A stretch of 23,217 bases of DNA. Origin: an uncultured Verrucomicrobia subdivision 3 bacterium. Lineage in GTDB: Bacteria; Verrucomicrobiota; Verrucomicrobiae; Limisphaerales; UBA11358. Location: assembly GCA_903847285.1 (NCBI GenBank), contig CAINDH010000027.1:1-23217 (forward strand). Direction: 5' to 3'. Position 1 is the stretch's first letter. The number at the start of each line of letters is the position of its first letter. A program made the translations under genes and the position numbers. Below the pieces are notes generated by a model. The model was not told the origin of the DNA and did no database searches. It worked only from the letters and a program-made list of their open reading frames with translations. Positions 1-7,154 of the stretch are shown here, in pieces.

Positions 1-1122
1 CACGCCGACCCAGATGCCGCCATCAATGCTTTGGAACCAAGCGTTCACGCGGTCGCCGGGCAGATGGCGGTCGCTCGGCAGATTATCCGGCGGCGCGGTA
101 AGCCGCTGGAAATTTCCATTGGCTTCAATGTGAAACAGCCCATTGCCGTAGTGGTTGAACCACAGCCCGCCATCCGCATCCTCGTGCACACCCATCGCCC
201 GGCCAGACGCCGCGCCGAGCAGTCCGCGCCATTCGGGAATTTCGGATGTCCATGCGCGGCCCTCCATTTTCCGCAGCCGGTCGCCGTCCAATACCCACAA
301 CGCGCCGGAGCGGAGCGGGAACAATTCGCGCGGCGTGATGTCAGACTGTCCGTTCGTCGGCGTCATCGCGATGAACTGTTTTCCGTCCCAGCGTGCGATT
401 TCATTTTCCGCGCCCGCCCAAATTTTTCCCTGTGTGTCGGCGGCGAGCGTGTAAATCCGGCTGCCCGAAAGCCCGCCGTCATCGGCGAGCATCTGGAATT
501 CGCCGTTGAAGAACTGCAAAATGTGCCAGTCGCGCGTCAGGAACCACAGCCGTCCCGCGCTATCCGCGCACTGGTAAATGGGCTGCGAACCGACGGGCGG
601 CTCCACGATTTTACCCTCCATATTCGTCGCGGAAATTTCCCGCGTGAACACCTGGCCGAACTGCGTCACGAACATCACGCGGTTCGGCGTCGCCACCGCC
701 AGCGTGGTGTGCACATCGAACGCCGGGCGGTCCGCCAGCTCGTTGCGGAACTCGCCGCTGCGATACGACGTCAGTCCGCCGCGAAAGGTGTTGATCCAGA
801 GCGTGCCATTCGCATCGAGAAAAAGCCCCTGCACCCGCGCCTGGCCCAGCTCCGGCGTGTTGACCGGATCGAACGTCACAAACCGCGCGCCATCGAAACG
901 CGAGAGGCCGTTGTAAGTGCCCACCCACAAATAGCCGTCCGGCGTCTGCGCGATGGAGGTGACCGTGCTACTGGGCAGGCTGTTATTTTCCGTGACCCAC
1001 TTGTCCACGAGGTAATCCGCCGGCGCAGCTAAGTTTTTGGGGGCGAAAAAAAACAGCAGCGCGACCAACAGCACGGCGATGGCGGCATGACGCAGTCGCA
1101 AAGAAAATTTTCGGCAGCGCAT
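1..1122 (-). CDS. two-component regulator propeller domain protein, N-terminal part (runs off left edge)
   Basis: An open frame runs without a stop from ATG at 1122 to the left edge (374 codons), so the C-terminus is missing. Residues 1-33 form a signal peptide: a basic start (MRCRKFSLRLR), a hydrophobic core (AAIAVLLVALLFFF) and an Ala-rich cleavage region. The mature part begins ADYLVDKWVTENNSLPSSTV and then repeats the Reg_prop pattern, for example VTSIAQTPDGYLWVGTYNGL (about 54-73), then VQGLFLDANGTLWINTFRGG, IYTLAADTQGKIWAGAENEI and MGVHEDADGGLWFNHYGNGL. These are blades of the extracytoplasmic beta-propeller known from hybrid two-component sensors and from propeller-diguanylate cyclases. 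Known family members bind a ligand with the propeller and signal through a C-terminal kinase, LuxR or GGDEF module. Which output domain this one has, if any, lies outside the window. No convincing promoter or Shine-Dalgarno was seen. A long plus-strand frame over the same DNA is a shadow. Confidence 0.85.
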   Translation of the reverse strand, partial: MRCRKFSLRLRHAAIAVLLVALLFFFAPKNLAAPADYLVDKWVTENNSLPSSTVTSIAQTPDGYLWVGTYNGLSRFDGARFVTFDPVNTPELGQARVQGLFLDANGTLWINTFRGGLTSYRSGEFRNELADRPAFDVHTTLAVATPNRVMFVTQFGQVFTREISATNMEGKIVEPPVGSQPIYQCADSAGRLWFLTRDWHILQFFNGEFQMLADDGGLSGSRIYTLAADTQGKIWAGAENEIARWDGKQFIAMTPTNGQSDITPRELFPLRSGALWVLDGDRLRKMEGRAWTSEIPEWRGLLGAASGRAMGVHEDADGGLWFNHYGNGLFHIEANGNFQRLTAPPDNLPSDRHLPGDRVNAWFQSIDGGIWVGV

Positions 1123-1222
1123 TTCCGTGAAGCATAACGCGGTAAAAAATCCGCGCCACTGGAAAACCGGGGGCCCGGAAACTGAACCGCCAACAAACCA
1201 AAGCTGCAGATTGTTAATACGG

Positions 1223-2077
1223 TTAACGCTTCCTGAACGGATAAAGCAACTGTCCCATCAAGGAGCGCGGATGGACGGCTTTTTCCGGAGCTGAAAGTCC
1301 CACGGTTTCCGGCCGCGCATTCTCTGGCATATAAAAAGTCCCGAATGCCAAATCGAGACAGGAAAACATGGCGGCGAAATTTTTGTCCATCGCCGCCGGG
1401 TTATCGGAATGATGCCAGCGGTGAAATACCGGGCTGACAAAAATGTAGCGCAAAGGCCCAAAGGTCCAGCGCAGGTTGGAATGGATGAAAAAATTGTAAA
1501 AGCCGATGATCAAACCGGCCGCGGCCAGCACCTGCGGATTAAAACCAGCCATCGAGCAAACCAGGAACAACAGGGTTTCGCCAGCGGATTCAATCAGGTT
1601 TTCCGCCGGATGAAAGCGCACGGCGGAAATCCAATTTACTTCTTCCGAGCTATGGTGAACCGAGTGAAATTTCCAAACCGGCCGCAGGTGAAAAATCCGG
1701 TGCCGGAGATAAATCAGGCAGTCTCGGACAAACAGTAACGCTAGCAACTGGATCGCGAACCATGATGGCGGAAGGTTTGGATTTTGGGGCGCGCTCGAAA
1801 TCTGCAAGGCCAGGAAACCAAAAATCACTGAAAGAATGAAATAGATGAACGGCGGATAAAACATCCCAAGCAACGCGTATTGCAGGTCCAGCAGCGTGGC
1901 ACGCAGGGACTTCTGGTCAGGACCAAACGCAAAAACTCTTTCCATCACGGAAAAAAGGATCACGCCAACCGCAAGGGCTATGAGGCCCTGGGTCAACGAG
2001 TCAGCGCACTGGTGTAGCATGGTCGTCAGCTGATGCAAGATTGCGTGAAAAATAAGCCACTCATACGTCCTCGTCAC
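1223..2077 (-). CDS. sterol desaturase / fatty acid hydroxylase family membrane protein
   Basis: The 284-residue protein has the eight-histidine di-iron signature of the fatty acid hydroxylase superfamily: HRIFH (126-130), HSVHH (138-142), and HRWHH (219-223), with extra histidines at 156 (RFHPAEN) and 199 (FIHSN). Hydrophobic segments at about 28-46, 66-92, 105-122, 166-178 and 184-198 fit an integral membrane oxidoreductase that hydroxylates or desaturates a lipid using O2 and two irons. The substrate cannot be read from the sequence; no hopanoid, sterol or carotenoid genes lie nearby. The longest frame starts with GTG at 2077, but there is no clear ribosome site. ATG at 2020 (residue 20, MLHQCADSL) is a reasonable alternative that leaves all motifs intact and would put the hairpin at 2081-2098 in the leader. 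The gene is divergent from the DedA gene. Confidence 0.88.
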   Translation of the reverse strand: MTRTYEWLIFHAILHQLTTMLHQCADSLTQGLIALAVGVILFSVMERVFAFGPDQKSLRATLLDLQYALLGMFYPPFIYFILSVIFGFLALQISSAPQNPNLPPSWFAIQLLALLFVRDCLIYLRHRIFHLRPVWKFHSVHHSSEEVNWISAVRFHPAENLIESAGETLLFLVCSMAGFNPQVLAAAGLIIGFYNFFIHSNLRWTFGPLRYIFVSPVFHRWHHSDNPAAMDKNFAAMFSCLDLAFGTFYMPENARPETVGLSAPEKAVHPRSLMGQLLYPFRKR

Positions 2078-2080
2078 TTG

Positions 2081-2098
2081 AAAAGCTTCGCAGCTTTT
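2081..2098. other. perfect 7-bp hairpin with T-run between divergent genes
   Basis: AAAAGCT (2081-2087), loop TCGC, AGCTTTT (2092-2098), followed by another T. Both strands read as a short stem with a U-tract, like a small intrinsic terminator or leader hairpin. It lies between the starts of two divergent genes, so it cannot end either one. A leader role or a stop for antisense reading is possible. The stem is AT-rich and short, so it may be chance. Confidence 0.3.
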
Positions 2099-2138
2099 TA
2101 TCGTCTCCCGCCTGGCGTTTGGCCATACTTGCCGCCGT

Positions 2139-2786
2139 ATGCATCAAATCATCCAGAACTTGAACGAGTGGTATTCCCACGCGCTACAATCCGGCGGTTA
2201 TCCGCTCGTCGCACTGATGATGGCGGTGGAAAGCTCGCTCTTCCCGTTGCCCAGCGAGATTGTCATCCCGCCCGCCGCCCACCTTGCGCACACGGGTCAG
2301 ATTCCACTCACGCTGTGGGGCATCGTGCTCGCGGGAACCATCGGCTCATGGTTCGGAGCAACGGTGATGTATTGGGGCTCACGCCTCGCCGGGCGACCGC
2401 TGGTGCTGAAGTTTGGAAAATATTTTTTTATCTCCGCTGAAAAAATCGAAGGCGCAGAACGCTGGGCGGCGCATTACGGTGCGATGGGTATTTTTGTTTC
2501 GCGCCTGCTGCCCGTCGTGCGACATCTCATCGGCATTCCCGCTGGCATCGTGCGGATGAACTACTGGATTTTTTCCCTCTATACTCTGCTCGGCTCGGCC
2601 ATCTGGTGCGCGGTGTTGTGCTGGCTTGGCGTGAAGATGGGACAGGACGAATCCTTGATGAAGGGCGAATACCATCGCCTCACCATTTGGCTTGCGGGGG
2701 CAATGGTCGCGCTGGGCGGGCTATATTATTTCTTCGTGCACCGGCACATGGTGAAGAAGTCAGCAGCCGGAAGTCAGAAGTCATAA
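2139..2786 (+). CDS. DedA family membrane protein
   Basis: This 215-residue integral membrane protein belongs to the DedA/VTT (SNARE-associated) superfamily, whose members are linked to undecaprenyl-phosphate or phospholipid flipping and to proton-motive-force homeostasis. The family motifs are clear: E31-x-S-x-FPLPSE (31-40) in the first re-entrant region, and FVSRLLPVVRHLIGIPAGIV (119-138), which holds the conserved arginines 122 and 128 and the AG pair. Hydrophobic segments at about 21-36, 57-80, 114-140, 143-165 and 182-201 fit the family topology. The start is ATG at 2139, 61 bp from the divergent hydroxylase gene. The length is typical. The C-terminus is basic (HRHMVKK) and ends in a short polar tail. 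No partner gene nearby identifies the transported lipid. Confidence 0.93.
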   Translation: MHQIIQNLNEWYSHALQSGGYPLVALMMAVESSLFPLPSEIVIPPAAHLAHTGQIPLTLWGIVLAGTIGSWFGATVMYWGSRLAGRPLVLKFGKYFFISAEKIEGAERWAAHYGAMGIFVSRLLPVVRHLIGIPAGIVRMNYWIFSLYTLLGSAIWCAVLCWLGVKMGQDESLMKGEYHRLTIWLAGAMVALGGLYYFFVHRHMVKKSAAGSQKS

Positions 2787-2813
2787 TAAAATTTTCCGCC
2801 GTGCGCGATTTTT

Positions 2814-2839
2814 AGATTCTGCGCCCAGCTGCGGAATCT
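2814..2839 (+). other. hairpin immediately upstream of uvrC
   Basis: AGATTCTGC (2814-2822) pairs with GCGGAATCT (2831-2839) with a single G-U pair and an 8-base loop. It has no following T-run, so it is not a standard terminator for dedA. If uvrC starts at GTG 2889 the hairpin lies in the uvrC leader. If it starts at TTG 2844 the hairpin covers the position where a ribosome site would lie. The function is unknown. Confidence 0.25.
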
Positions 2840-2843
2840 GCGG

Positions 2844-4394
2844 TTGAAATTCCTTTGCGCCATTCCGCCTTTGCGTGAAACTTCGCGCGTGCCTGTTTCC
2901 GAAGCCATCCGCAAAAAGTTGAGCGCCGTGCCGCACAAGCCCGGCGTGTATCTACACAAGGACCGCTTCGGCACCGTCATCTACGTTGGTAAGGCGCTCG
3001 ATTTGCGTAAGCGGGTCAGCCAATATTTTCAATCCTCGCGGCGCATGGGCTGGGATTTAAAATTTAACGCGCTCGTCGAAGCGATTTGTGATTTCGACAT
3101 CCACGTCGTCCGCAGCGAACCGGAAGCGTTGCTGCTTGAAAGCAAGCTCATCAAAGAATTCAAGCCGCGCTTCAACATCAGCCTACGCGACGACAAGCGT
3201 TACCTGATGCTCAAGGTGAACCTCAATGACCCGATTCCGAACCTGGTTTTCACGCGGCTGAAGAAGGACGACGGTGCGCGTTACTTCGGCCCATTCGTGA
3301 ATTCGCTCGCGCTCCGCAACACCGTGGCGCTGGCCCGGAAGCAGTTCCACCTGCGCGGCTGCCGTGTTTTCACGCCGGGTGAGGCGGACTATAAACATTG
3401 CCTTTACGCACATCTGAAAAATTGCACCGCGCCGTGCGTGGGCAATGTCACGCGCGAGCAATACTTGGAGCAGGTGAACGCCGCGTGCAATTTCCTCGAA
3501 GGCCAGGCGCGTGAGATGCAGCCGCAACTCGAAGCCGAGATGAAAAAAGCCGCTGCCGCGCAAGACTTCGAGAAGGCGGCCGAATTGCGCGATCTCATTC
3601 GCGATTTGCAGGACACCTGGAAGCGCACGGAAAAGTTTGCGCGAGTGCCTTACACGTTGCCGCTGGCAATTCACCCGGAAAAAGATTTGGTAGAGCTGGC
3701 GAAAATACTCGGCCTAGACGCGCCGCCGCTGCGAATTGAAGGCTTTGACATTTCTAACATCAGCGGCACGTTCGTCGTCGCGTCGTGCGTGAGTTTCAAG
3801 AACGGCCGACCTGACCGCGCCAATTATCGGCGGCTTAAAATCAAAGGCGTGGTTGGGCAGGACGACTTTGCGAGCATGGCCGAAGCGGTGCGCCGCCGTT
3901 ACTCCCGCTTAAAGCGCGAAGCGAAGGACATGCCCGACTTAATTTTGATTGATGGCGGCAAAGGCCAGCTCAGCATGGCTTGCGCGGAGCTGGCAAAGCT
4001 AGGTTTGGAAAAAATCCCCGTTATCGGCTTAGCGAAGGAATTTGAGGAAATTTATTTACCAGAGAAAAGTTTGCCGTTGCGACTCGGATTGGATCATCCG
4101 GCGGTGAAATTACTCCAGCGCATCCGCGACGAATGTCACCGCGTGGCGAATTCCTTCAACGCCCAACTCCGCCTCAAGAAAATTTCCGAGAGCGTGCTGG
4201 ACGACTTTCCCGGCATCGGCGATCGACGCAAAGCGGCGTTGCTCAAAAAATTCGGCTCGGTGTCGCGGCTCAAGCTCGCCACGGTGGAACAGATTGCGGA
4301 AGTCTCCGGCTTCGGCGGCAAGGCGGCAGAGGAATTGAAAAAATTTCTCGAAGCCCGCACTGCCAACGTTCAAGCCGAAGCCCGAAACGACTGA
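2844..4394 (+). CDS. uvrC: excinuclease ABC subunit C (UvrC), compact form
   Basis: UvrC makes the two incisions in nucleotide excision repair after UvrA/UvrB damage recognition. Seen here: an N-terminal GIY-YIG nuclease (PGVYLHKD at 33-40, then VIYVGKALDLRKRVSQYF); four cysteines C173, C186, C194 and C198 with the C-x12-C-x7-C-x3-C spacing of the proposed UvrC iron-sulphur site; a UVR motif (about 231-257, QDFEKAAELRDLIRDLQ) for UvrB contact; the RNase H-like endonuclease with FDISNISG (D302), LILIDGGKGQ (D370) and RDECHR (H432); and a C-terminal helix-hairpin-helix pair (about 453-503). At 516 residues it is shorter than E. coli UvrC (610), because about 45 residues separate the UVR motif from the RNase H-like domain where E. 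coli has about 160. The start drawn is TTG 2844; GTG 2889 (residue 16, VPVSEAIRKKL) is equally plausible and loses no domain. The 3' end overlaps convergent galU by 25 bp. Confidence 0.95.
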   Translation: MKFLCAIPPLRETSRVPVSEAIRKKLSAVPHKPGVYLHKDRFGTVIYVGKALDLRKRVSQYFQSSRRMGWDLKFNALVEAICDFDIHVVRSEPEALLLESKLIKEFKPRFNISLRDDKRYLMLKVNLNDPIPNLVFTRLKKDDGARYFGPFVNSLALRNTVALARKQFHLRGCRVFTPGEADYKHCLYAHLKNCTAPCVGNVTREQYLEQVNAACNFLEGQAREMQPQLEAEMKKAAAAQDFEKAAELRDLIRDLQDTWKRTEKFARVPYTLPLAIHPEKDLVELAKILGLDAPPLRIEGFDISNISGTFVVASCVSFKNGRPDRANYRRLKIKGVVGQDDFASMAEAVRRRYSRLKREAKDMPDLILIDGGKGQLSMACAELAKLGLEKIPVIGLAKEFEEIYLPEKSLPLRLGLDHPAVKLLQRIRDECHRVANSFNAQLRLKKISESVLDDFPGIGDRRKAALLKKFGSVSRLKLATVEQIAEVSGFGGKAAEELKKFLEARTANVQAEARND

Positions 4395-5272
4395 ATGCTG
4401 GCGACAAAATCATCGGGCACGCCGAAGTCAAAACGCTGCGCGCCGGTCATTTCCAGCGCGAGGTAGCCGTGGCGCTGGCGCTGGATTTCCTGGGCGCGGG
4501 TGAGTTGGAATTCGCCGTTATCGCGGGTGTTGTCGCGGATCATTTCGCCAAGGATGTCGTAGATGCTGGGCGCGAGCAGGTGCATACCGAACCAGCCCAG
4601 CCACGTTTCGGCGGGCAAACCATCCACGTGCAACTTCTCCTGCGCAACCGCCACGGCGGGTTTCTCGATGATGAGCGAAATATCAATCAACCGCTGATTT
4701 TCTGCGCGGCGTTTGCCCGCGATGGTTCCATAGCCTTTCAATTCGCCTGCCGAAATGCGGTTCACGGCGGAAACACTTTTGCCGCCGGAAACTTTGGCCA
4801 TATCCGCCAGCTCGCGGTAAGGAGAAACCGGCGAGCCCCGAAACAAATGATCACCCAGACCGAGCAACACCATTTCGCCACCGGCAAAATCTTTCGTCTG
4901 ATACACCGCGTGGCCGTAGCCTTCCTGCTGGTGTTGCACGGCGAAGGTGACGCGCTCGGCGAATTTCCGCATCTGCTCCGCCTCGCGCAGCAGCGCGGGA
5001 TATTTTTCCAGCCGCTTTAGATAATTGGCATCCGGGCCACGCAGATAATTTTTCACCGTGGCATCCTCGCCGGGCTGGACGATGATGCAGATCTCCTCGA
5101 TGCCCGCCGCGTCGAGTTCGAGCAGGTGATAATGAAACAGCGCCCGCGCGATGCCGTCTTGACCGACGACGGGAAACAATTCCTTCTTCACCGCGTGCGA
5201 CGCCGGAAAATGCCGCGTGCCGAGTCCGGCGATGGGAATGACTGCTTTGCGAACTAAATTTTTACTCGTCAT
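4370..5272 (-). CDS. galU: UTP--glucose-1-phosphate uridylyltransferase (GalU)
   Basis: GalU makes UDP-glucose from UTP and glucose-1-phosphate for envelope polysaccharides and galactose metabolism. The 300-residue length is typical. The N-terminal nucleotide-binding loop reads AVIPIAGLGTRHFPASHAVKKELFPV (G16-L-G-T-R is the core, with K29/K30-E31 after it). Further family features are the QQEGYGHAV segment, the metal and sugar-phosphate region LGLGDHLF, GYGTIAG, and IIEKP with the expected lysine. H in GTRHFPASHA departs from the common GTRFLPATKA form but the loop is intact. The start is ATG 5272, preceded by a fair Shine-Dalgarno (AGGA at 5283-5286, 10 bases away) that overlaps the end of the upstream hypothetical gene. 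It is the last gene of a minus-strand cluster that includes a GHMP sugar kinase, which suggests conversion of sugar-1-phosphate to UDP-sugar. Some relatives accept other sugar-1-phosphates, so glucose specificity is assumed. Confidence 0.93.
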   Translation of the reverse strand: MTSKNLVRKAVIPIAGLGTRHFPASHAVKKELFPVVGQDGIARALFHYHLLELDAAGIEEICIIVQPGEDATVKNYLRGPDANYLKRLEKYPALLREAEQMRKFAERVTFAVQHQQEGYGHAVYQTKDFAGGEMVLLGLGDHLFRGSPVSPYRELADMAKVSGGKSVSAVNRISAGELKGYGTIAGKRRAENQRLIDISLIIEKPAVAVAQEKLHVDGLPAETWLGWFGMHLLAPSIYDILGEMIRDNTRDNGEFQLTRAQEIQRQRHGYLALEMTGAQRFDFGVPDDFVASIQSFRASA

Positions 5273-5287
5273 AAAAACAAAATCCTC

Positions 5288-5695
5288 TCATCCAAAAATT
5301 CTCTCAAATAAACTTGGTGGTTTCGGTGCTGGCGACTGCCACGAATTTTCCCGCTCACGGGCCAAGTGCGACCAAGTCACGATTGTAAGCAAACCGTTTG
5401 GCGACCAACCAAAACGACGAACAAACCCTGGATTTTGATCATGAATAATAATTTGCCGCCGCCGCTCGAAATCAAAAACAATAACTCGCGTGTGTGGAGT
5501 GGGAACACTGTCAACCAACTGCTCCGTTGCGAGAAAGCGTGAGTCGGAACTGAACGCCATCGGCACTCCAAATTCTTTTCCACTTGTGTCAAAAGATGCA
5601 CCGCGAATTTCGATGCGTCCGAACTCTGGGCTACCCATCCGAATTTCACCGTAGTCTCGCGTGACAACTTCGTATTGACCGTTGGGCGATTTCAT
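5288..5695 (-). CDS. small hypothetical protein with beta-propeller-like repeats
   Basis: I do not recognise the family. The 135-residue frame from ATG 5695 begins MKSPNGQYEVVTRDYGEIRM and contains three SPNG/SSDSR-type turns: SPNGQYEVV near the start, FSSDSRFLAT in the middle and GWSPNGLLTIVTW near the end. That is the rhythm of WD40-like/TolB-type propeller blades, but only about two to three blades are present, so this may be a small beta-sheet protein or a propeller remnant. It ends in a proline stretch and FERIFG. The frame is open further upstream into the kinase gene; the start was placed after the kinase stop (5706), with TTG 5704 as an alternative. GC content is roughly 50%, below the 58-65% of the flanking genes, so it may be a later arrival. 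It sits 10 bp from the kinase and 15 bp from galU, so it is probably co-transcribed with them. Confidence 0.6.
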   Translation of the reverse strand: MKSPNGQYEVVTRDYGEIRMGSPEFGRIEIRGASFDTSGKEFGVPMAFSSDSRFLATEQLVDSVPTPHTRVIVFDFERRRQIIIHDQNPGFVRRFGWSPNGLLTIVTWSHLARERENSWQSPAPKPPSLFERIFG

Positions 5696-5705
5696 CGCGA
5701 GCAAT

Positions 5706-7151
5706 TCATACGTCAAACCGCTTCCAGCCCTGCGCACCGAAGGCGTAGCGTTTCGCACCAAACTCGCTGGCGCCGGGGGAAGTGCCTCCAAAAATGTCCG
5801 GCATCTCGCCCACGCGGCGGGAGTATTCCTTGGCGATGGCGGGAATGTGTTCCTGCAGCGCGGAGATTTTTCCGAACACGGCCACGGTTCCGCCGGTTCC
5901 GCCGCCGGTGATCTTTGCGCCGTAAAGCCCGGCCTTCGCGCCGCGTTTCTGCACGGCTTCGACGAGGAAATTCACTTCGGGCACGGAGAGATTGCAGTTG
6001 TCGCGGTAGCTGGCGTGCGCGCCATACATCTGATCACCCGCGGTGATGAGCGCGGATTCATCGCCGGTCTTCGCGGCGCGGAGGGCGTCCATAAATTTCA
6101 GCACGCGTTCGTTTTCGCCGACGGGATGCCGCGCGGGACCGACGACGCGATAGGTCGCATCAGGCTGGATGGTCGTCACCGGATCATCGTGCGTTTTGTA
6201 TTTTTTCAGGAACTCGGAACCGAGCATGATTTCTGGAATTTCCTTTTCGTATTCGTTGGAGAACTCTGCCGAGGAAATCTCCGTTAGATAATTCAGCGCG
6301 GCGCGGCCGGTCTTGGCGCGAAGATCATTAATAATGCGTTTACCCATGAACGCACCGATGCGGACGTTGCCATAGGCGTTGCCGGCGACGGAGTGACGCA
6401 CCATTGAGTTGATCCCCACGAAACCGGTGCCAGGCGGAATTTCAACGTGGCCCATCACCGCGCCAGGCCGACACAGAATATGGGTGAGGCGACCTTCGCC
6501 GCCGCTAGCGCAGGCAATCTGATCCATGATGCCGCAGGGCGCGCCGACGACGTGGTTCTCCGCCATCTGCCCGAGCCGCGCGAGGCGTTCACCTCCAAGT
6601 TTCAAATCAAGATACGCGTTGAGACAGGAGAGCGTGCCGATCTCCACGGCGGCGGAACTGCCGATGCCGACGTTCATCGGCACCGCGCTTAACAGCAGAA
6701 AGCTAAAGCCGTAGGGCAACTGGACGTTTTCCTCTTTGAGCAGCGTGAAAATGCTGCCGCCGATATAAGCAGCCCAGTTGGAGATCGGATTTGCATGGCA
6801 CAGTTCGCGGACTTGCGCGTAATCCGCCACGCCGCTGCCGCTCATGAAATAATCCAGCGGGATGCGCGTTTCGACCGGCAGGCTGCGCGCGCCGACCTGC
6901 GCGGAACGGATGCGCAGCGTGCGGTCCGTGCGTGCCTGGATCGCCATGAGCATCCCGCGACCAAGCACGGCTTCGCAGACATTCGCGCCGGAGTAATCGG
7001 CGATGCCGCCCATCACATCGAGCCGCGCCGGGACGCGCGCAACCCACACTTCGCCGCTGTTAAAAAATCCGGCGAAGCCTGTCGGGTCGCTGTTCGGCTT
7101 GCGCAGGAGTTGTTCGAATTCCGAAATCTCAAACGGCGTTGCGATGGGCAT
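5706..7151 (-). CDS. GHMP kinase, L-arabinokinase/galactokinase-like
   Basis: GHMP kinases phosphorylate small metabolites using ATP; this branch makes sugar-1-phosphates. Motif 1 is VPARLDVMGGIADYSG (40-55), which matches the remembered form in plant ARA1 arabinokinase (PGRLDVMGGIADYSG) rather than the galactokinase form with GEHTDYN. Galactokinases bind C6-OH and other sugar hydroxyls through that EH-D set, so the change suggests a different sugar. Motif 2 (ATP loop) is VPMNVGIGSSAAVEIG (157-172). The segment ENHVVGAPCGIMDQIA (198-213) carries the predicted catalytic base D210, and GINSMVRHSVAGNAYGNVRI (246-265) again resembles ARA1. Motif 3 is KITGGGTGG (413-421). Length is 481. The N-terminal glycosyltransferase half of plant ARA1 is absent. 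The start is ATG 7151, three bases after the DUF2127 stop, so the two are probably translationally coupled. Paired with galU, it could feed UDP-sugar synthesis. The sugar could be arabinose, galactose or another; sequence alone does not decide. Confidence 0.85.
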   Translation of the reverse strand: MPIATPFEISEFEQLLRKPNSDPTGFAGFFNSGEVWVARVPARLDVMGGIADYSGANVCEAVLGRGMLMAIQARTDRTLRIRSAQVGARSLPVETRIPLDYFMSGSGVADYAQVRELCHANPISNWAAYIGGSIFTLLKEENVQLPYGFSFLLLSAVPMNVGIGSSAAVEIGTLSCLNAYLDLKLGGERLARLGQMAENHVVGAPCGIMDQIACASGGEGRLTHILCRPGAVMGHVEIPPGTGFVGINSMVRHSVAGNAYGNVRIGAFMGKRIINDLRAKTGRAALNYLTEISSAEFSNEYEKEIPEIMLGSEFLKKYKTHDDPVTTIQPDATYRVVGPARHPVGENERVLKFMDALRAAKTGDESALITAGDQMYGAHASYRDNCNLSVPEVNFLVEAVQKRGAKAGLYGAKITGGGTGGTVAVFGKISALQEHIPAIAKEYSRRVGEMPDIFGGTSPGASEFGAKRYAFGAQGWKRFDV

Positions 7152-7154
7152 AAA

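Noticed and set aside
31..1032. 333-residue plus-strand frame
   Set aside because: It lies opposite a convincing signal-peptide plus propeller protein on the minus strand. Its own sequence is Arg/His/Ala-rich without domains, as expected for a GC-rich antisense shadow.
4133..5020. 295-residue plus-strand frame over uvrC end and galU
   Set aside because: It is out of frame with uvrC and antisense to galU, with low-complexity composition and no family signs.
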